Shown in pieces: positions 8,635-17,173 of a DNA stretch of 64,000 nt. The DNA is from Rhizobium leucaenae USDA 9039 (GTDB lineage: Bacteria; Pseudomonadota; Alphaproteobacteria; Rhizobiales; Rhizobiaceae). The first letter of the stretch is position 1. Each line of letters opens with the position of its first letter. The position numbers and the translations under genes are program-made. The notes beneath the pieces were generated by a model. It saw nothing but the letters and a program-made list of their open reading frames with translations. It was not told the DNA's origin and made no database searches. The stretch lies in the NCBI RefSeq assembly GCF_000426285.1, contig NZ_AUFB01000020.1:1-64000 (forward strand), read 5' to 3'.

Positions 8635-8653
8635 GACTTTCATTATCAGACTT
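8635..8653 (+). promoter_or_regulatory. Shared operator-like element, copy 1 (upstream of the HxlR regulator)
   Basis: GACTTTCATTATCAGACTT lies 54 bp before the regulator start codon. It differs at two positions from the element at 14322-14340, and the reverse complement of 18729-18745 matches its core. Likely autoregulatory binding site of the tandem-HxlR protein; this is inference from conservation and position. Confidence 0.65.
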
Positions 8654-8707
8654 TGCCGTCTATATCTGTTGGCAAACGTGGCCCTATTTGCGAGTAGGTT
8701 TTAGTCC

Positions 8708-9694
8708 GTGAATGACGTAACTACAACAAAGATTGAAAACACTACCTTGGCCTCATCGGGTAAGCCCCTGTCTATGCAGCGGCAATCATCCGTGCGTCGG
8801 ACCATGGAGATTGTTCTGGATACCTGGAACTTCCTGATCCTTCGGGAAGCCTATTTTGGGGTGCGCAGGTTCGACAAGTTTCAGCAGCGGTTAGGAATTC
8901 CGCGGCAGACCCTCTCCTCCAGACTGTCTGCGCTTGTCGCAAACGAAATCCTAAGCACCGGGAAACGACCGAACGAACCAGGGCAGCAGTATTTTTTGAC
9001 GGTGCGTGGCAAAGATCTTTTCCCAACAATGCTCTCTCTTATGGAGTTTGGTGACAAGTGGCTGGCCGGCTCAAGCGAGCCACCCCTCCAACTCATCCAC
9101 AAGAGCTGCGGCTGCAATTGCCATCCTGTAACCGTCTGCGGTGAATGTCTTCAGCCATTCACCGCCAAGGAGGTGGCACCGAGGGACGGGCCTGGGGCAG
9201 GCTATGCTCCAGTTGAAAATCGCCCCACATCGCGACGAAGCTCCGATCCTAGCCTCTTGGAGAGGGTCCGACCGTGTTCGGTGGCACGCACGCTGGGGAT
9301 TATTGGAGACCGCTGGAGTTTTCTGATCCTCAGGGAAGGATGGAACGGCGTGCGGCGTTACGAAGAAATGCGGGAAAATCTCGGGATCGCGACGAATATC
9401 CTGTCCGACCGTCTGGCGCGGCTGGTGCAGGCCGGCGTGTTTCGGAAGGTCCCGTACAATTCCGGCGAGCGGTTCGAATATCGGTTCAGTGAAATGGGTC
9501 TCGATCTCTACAAGCCAATGCTGGTGATGATGGCATGGGGGGACCGTTGGCTGGCTGACGGCAAGCCCCCAATGAGGCTGCGCCACAAGGCCTGTGGTCA
9601 GGACTTCTCGGCGATCGTCGTGTGCTCGGAGTGCCGCAAGCCGATCGCGGCCAAGGATACCGACTATGTGCTCCGATATCAGTTCGACCTATAG
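8708..9694 (+). CDS. Tandem HxlR-family transcriptional regulator with two winged-helix domains
   Basis: 328 aa from GTG at 8708. It contains two HxlR-type winged-helix domains in tandem: residues about 25-120 (TWNFLILREAYFGVRRFDKF, IPRQTLSSRLSALV) and about 190-290 (GDRWSFLILREGWNGVRRYE, IATNILSDRLARLV). Each is followed by a cysteine-containing tail: CGCNCHPVTVCGECLQPF after the first and CGQDFSAIVVCSECRKPI after the second, resembling small metal or redox sites. Ordinary HxlR proteins are about 110-150 aa homodimers, so this is a covalent dimer-like form. It is convergent with the molybdenum hydroxylase operon, 15 bp away. The shared element at 8635, 14322 and 18729 is its probable binding site. 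Confidence 0.85.
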   Translation: MNDVTTTKIENTTLASSGKPLSMQRQSSVRRTMEIVLDTWNFLILREAYFGVRRFDKFQQRLGIPRQTLSSRLSALVANEILSTGKRPNEPGQQYFLTVRGKDLFPTMLSLMEFGDKWLAGSSEPPLQLIHKSCGCNCHPVTVCGECLQPFTAKEVAPRDGPGAGYAPVENRPTSRRSSDPSLLERVRPCSVARTLGIIGDRWSFLILREGWNGVRRYEEMRENLGIATNILSDRLARLVQAGVFRKVPYNSGERFEYRFSEMGLDLYKPMLVMMAWGDRWLADGKPPMRLRHKACGQDFSAIVVCSECRKPIAAKDTDYVLRYQFDL

Positions 9695-9709
9695 CCGGTC
9701 GGCCATCGA

Positions 9710-12109
9710 TTACGGCGCGCCTGTCGCTTCCGTGGAAGTCTGACGTCTCTCGCGGAGCATCTGGAAGATTCTTTCGGGCGTGACCGGGAGTGTCTCCACG
9801 GACACGCCGAGATGAGCCAGTGCGTCGGATACGGCGTTAGCGATTGCCGCCGGTGCACCGATCGTGCCGCCTTCGCCCATACCGCGGAAGCCACCGATAT
9901 TGTTGGGTAGATCGGCCTCGATATGGACGATGCCGATTTCGGGCACGCTGCTCGCGACCGGCACAAGATAATCCGCCAGGCTGGCGGCCACCGCCTGTCC
10001 CTGATCGTCATGGACGATTTCTTCGAGCAAGGCTGCGCCGATTCCCTGCGCGACCGCGCCGTGAACCTGTCCGTCCACGATCATCGGGTTGATGATCTTG
10101 CCGCAATCCTCCGCCACCACGTAGCGGAGGATTCTCACGCCGTAGGTTTCCGAATCGACCTCGACCATGGCAAGATGCGTCGACGAGCAGGCGGTTCCGA
10201 GGTAGGGGTCATAGGTCTCCGATGCCGTCAAGTCCTCGCGCTGGTCGCGCGGAATGCGGCCCATCTGGGTATAAACGGCGGAGGCGACCTCTCTCAACGT
10301 CATCGACGAATTCGAGTTTCGGCTGGTGATGATGCCGTCATGAATGTCCAGATCCTCGACACCTTGCTCCATCAGATAGGCTGCTGCGCGCAGCACCTTT
10401 GCCTTGACAACGCGTGCGGCAAGCGTTGCGGCGCCGCCACCGAGTACGGCCGAACGACTGGCATAGGTGCCGCTGGCCATCGGAACAAGAGCGCTGTCGC
10501 CGTGCTTGACCTCAATGTCCTCCAGCTTGCAACCGAGTTCGTCAACAATGACCTGCGCCAACGTCGTCTCCAGCCCTTGACCATGAGACGAAATGCCGAA
10601 GGCGGCGGTGATCGCGCCGGTGGCATCGATCTCGATCCTGGAGGTCTCGGTCCCGGTATTGATCGGCATGCCAGGCGCGACCGAAATCCGCGAGCCTATG
10701 CCGGTGAGTTCCGCATAGCTGGCAAGCCCGATGCCGACCCAGCGGCCGGCCTTTCTCGCCTCGTCGCGCTCGCGAACGAGCACTGGATAATCGACATGCC
10801 TGCAGGCGCCTTCGAGACACTCCTGAAAGGCCGACTTGTCCCAGATGATGCCGGAGGCGGTGCGGTACGGAAATTCGTCATTCCTCACAAGGTTCTTTCG
10901 GCGAAACTCGACCGGGTCCATGCCCAATTTTCGGGCCGCCATCTCAATCAGGCGTTCCATGGCAAAGGTGGACGAGGGACGGCCGACGCCGCGATAGGGG
11001 CCGGTGGGCGGCTTTGGGGTCAGCACGCCGCGAATGCGGCCACGGTAATGCTCCATCCGGTAAGGGCCGGGCAGGAAGCTGACGACCTGCACCGTTTCGA
11101 GCGCAGCCGTCCACGGATAGATCGAATAGGCGCCGACATCGCCTATCACATCGGCGCGCAGGCCGATCAGCATGCCATCCTTTGTAACCGCCAGTTCCGC
11201 CTCGATCAGTTCGTCGAACGCCTGGCTGGTGGCGGAAAGATCCTCGAGGCGGTCGCTGATGTATTTTACGGGCCGCTTCAGCTTCCGCGCCAGTGCGCAG
11301 ACGAGAATTTCCTCGCCGTAGAGCGATCCCTTGCCACCAAAGCTGCCGCCGACATCCGGCGCAACGACGCGCATCCGCGTTCCAGGGAGATCGAGACAGC
11401 TGGAGAGCACGTCTCGAATGACGCCTGGTATATTCGAAGAGGTATAAAGCGTCAGCGATTGCTTGCGACTATCCCATTCGGCGAGATAGGACCGGTTTTC
11501 CATGGCGACGGCGGTCTTGCGGGTCATCCGGAACTGGCCCCTTACGGTGACCGCCGCGTCCTTGAAGGCTTCGTCGACATCGCCGCGTTTGAATTCGCGG
11601 CGGATGATGGTATTCGTTCCCGCTTCTTCATGCAGGAGCGGCGCGTCGTCCCTGACCGCATCGACCTGCCGGATCGCGAAGGGGAGGGGCTCGTATTCGA
11701 TGGTAATGTGTTCCAGCGCGTCTTCGGCGGCATAGCGGCTTTCTGCCACGACCGCGACGACCGGCTCGCCGACATAGCGGACCTTACCCCGTGCTAATGG
11801 CCAGATCGGCGTGGCGTAATAGCCCGGCATCCGTGAGGTTGGAATGGCAGGCTTTATTTCTCCCTCGAGATCGCTTGCATCATAGATCGCGACAACGCCC
11901 GGAACCGAGAACGCGTCACCAATATCGATCTTCAAGATTTTGGCATGAGGCTGGTCGGAGCGGCGCAACGCGACATGAAGCATACCGGCAGGCGCCATGT
12001 CGTCGACATATTGTCCAACCCCGGTCAGAAGACGAGGATCCTCCGTGCGCTTGACGCGCTTGCCGACCAGTTTGGGGCGAAGCTCGACGGAACGGTCAGA
12101 AGGGGTCAT
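9710..12109 (-). CDS. Molybdenum hydroxylase large subunit (xanthine dehydrogenase / CoxL-like family)
   Basis: 799 aa molybdopterin-cytosine-dinucleotide-binding subunit. Visible are the N-terminal VGKRVKRTEDPRLLTGVGQY, the cofactor-binding GGSFGGKGSLYGEE, the active-site loop PYRGVGRP at about residue 373, and the catalytic glutamate in RGMGEGGTIGAPAAIANAV at about residue 745. The loop lacks the cysteine of true CO dehydrogenase (AYXCSFR), so CO is not the substrate. Such enzymes hydroxylate electron-poor ring carbons or aldehydes using water. Last gene of the minus-strand operon that also holds the FAD and 2Fe-2S subunits; it overlaps the hydrolase upstream by 4 bp. Substrate not readable from sequence; see findings. 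Confidence 0.92.
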   Translation of the reverse strand: MTPSDRSVELRPKLVGKRVKRTEDPRLLTGVGQYVDDMAPAGMLHVALRRSDQPHAKILKIDIGDAFSVPGVVAIYDASDLEGEIKPAIPTSRMPGYYATPIWPLARGKVRYVGEPVVAVVAESRYAAEDALEHITIEYEPLPFAIRQVDAVRDDAPLLHEEAGTNTIIRREFKRGDVDEAFKDAAVTVRGQFRMTRKTAVAMENRSYLAEWDSRKQSLTLYTSSNIPGVIRDVLSSCLDLPGTRMRVVAPDVGGSFGGKGSLYGEEILVCALARKLKRPVKYISDRLEDLSATSQAFDELIEAELAVTKDGMLIGLRADVIGDVGAYSIYPWTAALETVQVVSFLPGPYRMEHYRGRIRGVLTPKPPTGPYRGVGRPSSTFAMERLIEMAARKLGMDPVEFRRKNLVRNDEFPYRTASGIIWDKSAFQECLEGACRHVDYPVLVRERDEARKAGRWVGIGLASYAELTGIGSRISVAPGMPINTGTETSRIEIDATGAITAAFGISSHGQGLETTLAQVIVDELGCKLEDIEVKHGDSALVPMASGTYASRSAVLGGGAATLAARVVKAKVLRAAAYLMEQGVEDLDIHDGIITSRNSNSSMTLREVASAVYTQMGRIPRDQREDLTASETYDPYLGTACSSTHLAMVEVDSETYGVRILRYVVAEDCGKIINPMIVDGQVHGAVAQGIGAALLEEIVHDDQGQAVAASLADYLVPVASSVPEIGIVHIEADLPNNIGGFRGMGEGGTIGAPAAIANAVSDALAHLGVSVETLPVTPERIFQMLRERRQTSTEATGAP

Positions 12110-12867
12110 TCATAACACTCCGGACCTTTTTTCAGTCCCTGCCACTGAACGTCGTCATGGCCTGAGATAATCGTATCGCCGCTGTCGCGTAAGGCCTTGA
12201 GCCGCGCGAGCGATGTCGCTGCCTTTTCCATGTCCCACGTGTTTTTCGGCGCAAGACCAGTTTCGACATTGGCCTGAAGGGGTGCCGCATCCGAAGCGAG
12301 AACGAAGTTGCCGTCCTTCTCCAGCTCGACGCGCGCCACGCTCATGCCCGGCGTATGGCCGGGCATTGGCATGACGACGATACGGCCATCGCCGAACACG
12401 TCATGGTCTGCATGGAAAGTCTGGAAGCCCTGCGGCTGTTCCCATTCCGTTCGAAGATAGCCAAGATTTTCTGCACCCTCGGCCTTGGCTGCCGCGGCCT
12501 CAGCTTCGTGGCACAGGATGGTCGCCTTGCGGAAATAGGAATTGCATCCGCAATGGTCGGGGTGAAGATGGGAGCAAATGACGACATCGATGTCGTCGGG
12601 CTGCAGGCCGATGGCTTCGAGCTGGTGGACGACGGTCTGCTCCGGTGAAAAGATTGGCGTCATGACCTTGCTGAGGCCGCCCCAACGCGCCTGCGGGTCG
12701 ATCGCCGCTTCCGGATTGCAGCCGCTGTCGAAGAGCACATTGCCCCGGATATGGCGCATCAGCGCGGCATGCACGGGCAGTTCGGTGGTTTCTTCCTTTG
12801 CAGCTCCCGCTACAAAGATCGAGCGGCGCATCCGCAGGCGGCCGCCCTCGAGAAAATGCATCTTCAT
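12106..12867 (-). CDS. Metallo-beta-lactamase-fold hydrolase, N-acyl-homoserine-lactonase-like
   Basis: 253 aa. The metal-binding motif HLHPDH occurs at residues 100-105, followed by the downstream ligands in MPGHTPGMS and, near the C-terminus, SGHDDVQW. The start VHAALMRH and LFDSGCNPEAA are typical of the AttM/AiiA-like lactonase branch, whose members open small lactones such as gamma-butyrolactone or acyl-homoserine lactones. It lies between the 2Fe-2S and large subunits of the molybdenum hydroxylase, abutting the 2Fe-2S gene (1 bp shared) and overlapping the large subunit by 4 bp. A role in opening a lactone formed after ring hydroxylation is therefore attractive, but inferred. Quorum quenching cannot be excluded. 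Confidence 0.82.
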   Translation of the reverse strand: MKMHFLEGGRLRMRRSIFVAGAAKEETTELPVHAALMRHIRGNVLFDSGCNPEAAIDPQARWGGLSKVMTPIFSPEQTVVHQLEAIGLQPDDIDVVICSHLHPDHCGCNSYFRKATILCHEAEAAAAKAEGAENLGYLRTEWEQPQGFQTFHADHDVFGDGRIVVMPMPGHTPGMSVARVELEKDGNFVLASDAAPLQANVETGLAPKNTWDMEKAATSLARLKALRDSGDTIISGHDDVQWQGLKKGPECYE

Positions 12868-13343
12868 TAGAGAGGTCCTCTTTCCCGCGCCAACTCGCGC
12901 ACGGCATTGACGATGTGCTCATAGCCCGTGCAGCGACAGATGTTTCCGGAGAGCGCTTCACGGATCTCCTCGTCGCTTTCCAGCGAGTGGTGGCGCAGAA
13001 GATCGGTGATAGCCATGATGAAGCCCGGCGTGCAGAAGCCGCATTGCAAGCCATGGTGTTCCCGAAACGCCTTCTGGACGCGCCCGAGCCTGTCGATGCT
13101 TCCCTGGCCCTCGATGGTCTCGATCTCCAAACCTTCTGCCTGAACGGCGAGCGTGAGGCAGGAGCGCGCGCTACGCCCGTCAAGAAGGACGGTGCACGCG
13201 CCGCATACACCGTGTTCGCAGCCGACATGGGTTCCCGTGAGCCCGAGTTCATGCCGCAGGACATCGCTGAGGAGCACGCGGGGCTCAACTGTGCACGTAT
13301 AGGACTGGCCGTTGACGCTGAGAGTGATCTGCTTGTCAGCCAA
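12867..13343 (-). CDS. Molybdenum hydroxylase 2Fe-2S subunit (CoxS-like)
   Basis: 158 aa from TTG at 13343. The first cluster is a plant-type ferredoxin fold with CEHGVCGACTVLLDG at about residues 42-56, and the second is a helical bundle with CGFCTPG and CRCTGY. This subunit carries electrons from the molybdenum centre to FAD. The start is uncertain: TTG at 13343 has GGGGAG ten bases upstream and overlaps the stop of the FAD-subunit gene by 8 bp; ATG at 13361 would add six residues but has no clear ribosome binding site, and 13391 would extend further. Length then matches the family (about 155-170 aa). Confidence 0.92.
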   Translation of the reverse strand: MADKQITLSVNGQSYTCTVEPRVLLSDVLRHELGLTGTHVGCEHGVCGACTVLLDGRSARSCLTLAVQAEGLEIETIEGQGSIDRLGRVQKAFREHHGLQCGFCTPGFIMAITDLLRHHSLESDEEIREALSGNICRCTGYEHIVNAVRELARERGPL

Positions 13344-14220
13344 GGCGTGATATCTCCCCATTGGCGCGGCCCCATGCTGCACGCAGCCCACGCCTTGCCA
13401 ATACGCCAGACAGGTGCCTGCGATAATCCGCTGATGCGTGGATATCTGAGTTGGGGGTGAGGATGTTTGCCAGTCTCTCTACCACCATATTGAGGACGGG
13501 TTCGGAAAGATCGGTGCCCTCAACAATCTCCTCGATTTCGGGCAGGCGCAGCGGGGTTTCACCGACGCCCATCATGCCGATGCGAACGCCGCTCGCCGTA
13601 CCGTTTTCGATGCAAAAAGTTGTTGCGAAGCAGGCAAGCGCAAAGTCGCCGTGGCGGCGGGCGAATTCTTCGAAGGCCCATCCCGCATCATTAGGCATGG
13701 CATCGATTTCTACTGCGATGACGAGTTCGTCGTCTTCAAGGGCATTGACGAGTGAACCGGTAAAGAAGTCCGCGGCCGGGATGCGGCGCTCGCCACGCTC
13801 GGAAAAGGCAATGATAGTGCCGTTGAGGAAGCGGGTCATCAGCGGCATTTCGGCTGCCGGGTCCGCATGCGCGACGCTACCGCAGAACGTGCCACGGTTG
13901 CGCACAGTCATGTGCGCGACGTGACGCATAGCGTCACGAATGATCGGCAGGTGCCGGGCGACGAGCGCATCGGTGGCCGTCATGCGATGACGGACAGTTG
14001 CCCCGATCTTCAGCCGGCCGCGGTCGAACTCTATCTTATCCAATCCCACGATCCGGTTGATATCGATAAGGATGGCGGGCTTCACCAGCCGGAAATTGAT
14101 CATCGGCATCAGGCTCTGCCCACCGGCGATGATCTTGCCGTCACCAGCCGATGCGGCGAGTGCCGCCGCTGCTTCCTCCACAGTTGTCGGTGCGATGTAA
14201 TCGAACTGCGCGGGCTTCAT
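13336..14220 (-). CDS. Molybdenum hydroxylase FAD subunit (CoxM-like)
   Basis: 294 aa. N-terminal FAD-binding domain with the typical KPAQFDYIAPTTVEEAAAAL start and the flavin pyrophosphate motif IIAGGQSLMPMINFRL at about residues 34-49, the second FAD motif around TVRNRGTFCGSVAHADPAAE at about residue 110, and a C-terminal CO-dehydrogenase-flavoprotein domain. First gene of the minus-strand operon FAD subunit, 2Fe-2S subunit, MBL hydrolase, large subunit. Its promoter region (14221-14416) is shared with the divergent CoxG-like gene and carries an operator-like element at 14322. Confidence 0.93.
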   Translation of the reverse strand: MKPAQFDYIAPTTVEEAAAALAASAGDGKIIAGGQSLMPMINFRLVKPAILIDINRIVGLDKIEFDRGRLKIGATVRHRMTATDALVARHLPIIRDAMRHVAHMTVRNRGTFCGSVAHADPAAEMPLMTRFLNGTIIAFSERGERRIPAADFFTGSLVNALEDDELVIAVEIDAMPNDAGWAFEEFARRHGDFALACFATTFCIENGTASGVRIGMMGVGETPLRLPEIEEIVEGTDLSEPVLNMVVERLANILTPNSDIHASADYRRHLSGVLARRGLRAAWGRANGEISRLG

Positions 14221-14321
14221 GGATTCGCCCGTGGCGCCAGCGTGGCCGCCGCTCTGACTAAAGGTCGTGCCATAAGTGTTCCTCCGGCATCATCTCCAAC
14301 AATGAGGCTCATTGAATATTT

Positions 14322-14340
14322 GACTTGCATTATTAGACTT
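14322..14340 (+). promoter_or_regulatory. Shared operator-like element, copy 2 (molybdenum hydroxylase / CoxG divergent promoter)
   Basis: GACTTGCATTATTAGACTT. The 17 bases 14324-14340 are exactly the reverse complement of 18729-18745, and the element closely matches 8635-8653. It sits about 100 bp from the FAD-subunit start on the minus strand and about 76 bp from the CoxG-like start on the plus strand. It contains a direct GACTT repeat rather than a clean dyad. Confidence 0.7.
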
Positions 14341-14416
14341 AAAAAGAGAATGTCAAGCACGCTGCTCGCGCCGTGCGGGGCGTTCCCGTTCCGATGACAG
14401 TTGAGGAGGATTATCC

Positions 14417-15202
14417 ATGGAAATGTCTGGCCAACAATTGATCCCGGCCACCAAGGAAGAGGTCTGGGAAGCGCTCAACGATCCTGAGGTGCTCAAGGTC
14501 TGTATCCCCGGCTGCCAGGAATTGACGAAGTCATCTGACACGGAAATGGCTGCCGTCACGGTCATGAAAGTCGGGCCGGTCAAGGCACGGTTCCAGGGGG
14601 CGGTAACACTGTCAGATCTGGATCCTCCAAATGGCTACAAGATAACCGGCGAAGGGCAGGGTGGCGTTGCTGGATTCGCCAAGGGGATTGCTGTAGTCAA
14701 GCTTTCCGCAACGGATGGCGGGACCGTATTAGACTACATCGTGGACGCGCAGATTGGCGGAAAGCTTTCGCAACTTGGCGGTCGATTGATCGACGTGACG
14801 GCGAAACAAATGGCCGGCCAGTTCTTCAAGCGATTTGCCGAGGAAATTCAGGTGCGACAAAACCCGCAGGAGGCCTCCATGGCCGCGGGGTCGGTAGGCG
14901 CCGATTCAATGCCGCTACAGGCCAAAGCCGGTTCGTCGCAGTTGGATATGCCTGCGCTGCCCGTTGTTCGACCTCGCGCCCAGGCGGCAGCGACGGCCGG
15001 CTCCGGCGTCTCGCTGCCGGTGCTTGGGCTGGTGGTCTTTGCTTCAGTGTTTGTCGCCCTTTGGGTCGTCTATGGTGGGTTGTTGCCGAGCCTTTCTTCC
15101 GCGCCCGATCTGCCGGCGCGCATCTCGCCCGATCTTGCCAGCATCGTTCAGCTGGTCATGGCGGCGAGTATCGGCTACCTCTTCGGGCGAACGTCAAAGT
15201 AG
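14417..15202 (+). CDS. coxG: CoxG-like SRPBCC-domain protein with C-terminal membrane segments
   Basis: 261 aa. Residues about 1-145 are an SRPBCC (CoxG/DUF1857-like) lipid- or cofactor-binding domain: WEALNDPEVLKVCIPGCQEL, VKARFQGAVTLSDLDPPNGY and LDYIVDAQIGGKLSQLGGRL. A proline/alanine linker follows, then two hydrophobic segments at about 193-217 and 240-257. CoxG anchors CO dehydrogenase to the membrane in Oligotropha; an equivalent docking role for this molybdenum hydroxylase is inferred. Start ATG at 14417 follows GAGGAGGA. It is transcribed alone, divergent from the hydroxylase operon, and ends at a strong bidirectional terminator. Confidence 0.85.
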   Translation: MEMSGQQLIPATKEEVWEALNDPEVLKVCIPGCQELTKSSDTEMAAVTVMKVGPVKARFQGAVTLSDLDPPNGYKITGEGQGGVAGFAKGIAVVKLSATDGGTVLDYIVDAQIGGKLSQLGGRLIDVTAKQMAGQFFKRFAEEIQVRQNPQEASMAAGSVGADSMPLQAKAGSSQLDMPALPVVRPRAQAAATAGSGVSLPVLGLVVFASVFVALWVVYGGLLPSLSSAPDLPARISPDLASIVQLVMAASIGYLFGRTSK

Positions 15203-15220
15203 CCTTTCCCCGCCCCAGCA

Positions 15221-15257
15221 AAAAAGCCGAAGCGCGAGCTTCGGCCTTTTAATTTTT
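15221..15257. terminator. Bidirectional intrinsic terminator between coxG-like gene and livM
   Basis: An 8-bp perfect stem GCCGAAGC / GCTTCGGC (15226-15233 and 15238-15245) with loop GCGA is flanked by AAAAA on the left and CTTTTAATTTTT on the right. It therefore works in both directions for the convergent coxG-like (plus) and livM (minus) genes. Confidence 0.9.
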
Positions 15258-15275
15258 GCTTGCACAGGAAGACTT

Positions 15276-16250
15276 CTATTCGCTCCTACGTCGCTCCAGT
15301 AGGAGCTTAAGTTCGCCGAACACGCCCCGTCTGAACATCATCACACAGACCACGAAGAACAGGCCGATGATGAATGTGATGGGCAGCCCACTGGTCGACA
15401 GGAAATGCTCGAGCCCGAGGACAATTGTTGCGCCGACGATCGGGCCAATGAGCGTTCCCATGCCCCCGAGAAGGGTCATCAGAATAACTTCCCCGGACAT
15501 GTGCCATGTGACATCGACCAGCGATGCGAGCTGGAAGGAGATCGCTTTCAGTGAACCGGCAAAGCCCGCCAGAGCTGCTGAGAGCGTGAATGCGATCAGC
15601 TTGTAACGCTCCGGCTTCAGGCCCAGCGAGATAACACGCGTTTCGTTTTCGCGAATTGCGGACAGCGTATGCCCGAAAGGCGACTTGACCGCGCGCCAGA
15701 TAACGAGGAGACCGATGACCGTGCCGCCGAGCACGGTGTAGTACATTGCGGTGATGTTCCTCAGATCGATCAGGCCGAGCAGATAACCGCGGGGCACAGC
15801 CTGAATGCCGTCTTCACCGCCTGTGAACGGCATCTGGACCGCCATGAAATAGACCATCTGAGCAAGTGCCAGCGTGATCATGGCGAAATAGATGCCGTGA
15901 CGGCGGATGGCAAGCGCTCCAAAGGCGAGCCCCAGCAAGGTCGCAAACAGCGTTCCAGCCAATACCGCCAGTTCGAATGGCCATTGCCATACCTTTGCAG
16001 CCTGGGCCGCGATGTAGGCACCGCCGCCGAAGAAGGCGGCGTGTCCGAAGGACAGAAGACCTGCATAGCCGAGCACAAGGTTGAAGGCCGCCGCGAACAA
16101 CACGAAGCAGAGGATCTTGATGAGAAAGAGCGGATAGACCACGAGTGGCGCAATCAGCATGATACCCGTAATGGCGAGCATCAGGATGCGGCCGATCATC
16201 TGGCCGTGACCGGAGGTGGTGGCCGCATTGGAAAAGGTTGCGCTTTTCAT
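15276..16250 (-). CDS. livM: Branched-chain-type ABC transporter permease, LivM family
   Basis: 324 aa, very hydrophobic, with about eight to ten predicted membrane segments. The LivM signature region is seen as NLVLGYAGLLSFGHAAFFGG at about residues 57-76 and the later DVTWHMSGEVILMTLLGGMG. One of two permeases of the importer. It starts 1 bp after the livH stop and ends at the bidirectional terminator, so it is the last gene of a minus-strand operon livG-livF-livH-livM. Importers of this family carry not only leucine-type amino acids but also aromatic and dicarboxylic acids; the location in a catabolic island suggests uptake of the pathway substrate. Confidence 0.93.
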   Translation of the reverse strand: MKSATFSNAATTSGHGQMIGRILMLAITGIMLIAPLVVYPLFLIKILCFVLFAAAFNLVLGYAGLLSFGHAAFFGGGAYIAAQAAKVWQWPFELAVLAGTLFATLLGLAFGALAIRRHGIYFAMITLALAQMVYFMAVQMPFTGGEDGIQAVPRGYLLGLIDLRNITAMYYTVLGGTVIGLLVIWRAVKSPFGHTLSAIRENETRVISLGLKPERYKLIAFTLSAALAGFAGSLKAISFQLASLVDVTWHMSGEVILMTLLGGMGTLIGPIVGATIVLGLEHFLSTSGLPITFIIGLFFVVCVMMFRRGVFGELKLLLERRRSE

Positions 16251-16251
16251 G

Positions 16252-17139
16252 TCATGCCTCCCGGCTGAACAGGCCAGCTGGCCGGATGAGGATCACGAGC
16301 ACCATCACGACGAAAACCGCGATCGAGGAGGCTGCCGGGTAGAATGTCTTGGTGAGGCCTTCGATGATACCAAGACCAAGCGCAGTGACGATCGCGCCGC
16401 GGATCGACCCCATGCCACCGATGACGACGACGGCGAAGACCGTGATGATGATGCTCGAGCCCATGCCGGGGCTGACCTGATAGAGAGGTGCCGCGAGTGC
16501 GCCGGCAAAGCCAGCGAGCCCGACGCAGAAGGCATAGGTTAGCGTCAGCATGAGTGGCACGTTGATACCAAAGGCCTGGACCAGCGACGGGTTTTCGGTC
16601 GCCGCCCGCAGATAGGCGCCGAGCTTGGTCCTCTCGATCGCAATCCAGGTCAGCAGACAGATAATGAGCGAGATGACGATTACCCACGCGCGGTACATGG
16701 GCAGAAACATGAAGCCGAGATTGATGCCGCCCGTCAGTGCCGCTGGAACTGGATACGGTTTTCCGGCTGCGCCGAAGACGTGTCGGAACAGACCTTCCAG
16801 CATCAGCGCGATGCCAAATGTGAGGAGCAGGCTGTAGAGATGGTCCATGCGATAAAGCCGCCTCAGAAACAGCTTTTCAACCACAACGCCGGCGAAACCG
16901 ACCAGTATGGGGGCCGCGACGAGTGTTCCCCAATACCCAAGACCAAGTGTCGACAGCATGTACCAGGCGACGAAGCCGCCCAGCATGTAGAACGCTCCAT
17001 GGGCGAAATTGATGACGTTAAGCATGCCGAAGATGATCGCCAGCCCGAGGCTGAGCAGAGCGTAGAATGAGCCGTTGATCAGCCCGAGTAGCAGTTGGCC
17101 GAGGAGAACGGGTATCGGCACCCCGAGAAAATCTGTCAT
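16252..17139 (-). CDS. livH: Branched-chain-type ABC transporter permease, LivH family
   Basis: 295 aa with about eight hydrophobic segments. The LivH N-terminus is typical: LLLGLINGSFYALLSLGLAI followed by IFGMLNVINFAHGAFYMLGG, and the C-terminal half contains FAVVVIGGMGSIRGAIVTAL. It pairs with LivM to form the transmembrane channel. The gene lies 34 bp downstream of livF and directly abuts livM. Confidence 0.93.
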   Translation of the reverse strand: MTDFLGVPIPVLLGQLLLGLINGSFYALLSLGLAIIFGMLNVINFAHGAFYMLGGFVAWYMLSTLGLGYWGTLVAAPILVGFAGVVVEKLFLRRLYRMDHLYSLLLTFGIALMLEGLFRHVFGAAGKPYPVPAALTGGINLGFMFLPMYRAWVIVISLIICLLTWIAIERTKLGAYLRAATENPSLVQAFGINVPLMLTLTYAFCVGLAGFAGALAAPLYQVSPGMGSSIIITVFAVVVIGGMGSIRGAIVTALGLGIIEGLTKTFYPAASSIAVFVVMVLVILIRPAGLFSREA

Positions 17140-17173
17140 GTGATTTTGACCTGTTGAAGTGGGCGCATGGCAA

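Noticed and set aside
9923..11797. Very long plus-strand frame (624 codons) opposite the molybdenum hydroxylase large subunit
   Set aside because: It is a shadow of the minus-strand gene, which carries all cofactor motifs; the antisense frame has no recognisable domain and is open because of GC-rich codon bias.
12106..12867. Quorum-quenching acyl-homoserine lactonase
   Set aside because: Family resemblance exists, but the gene overlaps molybdenum hydroxylase genes on both sides, so a metabolic lactone is more likely; no luxI or luxR gene is nearby.
9710..14220. Carbon monoxide dehydrogenase
   Set aside because: The active-site loop is PYRGVGRP without the essential cysteine, and the neighbours are CoA-pathway enzymes rather than coxDEF.
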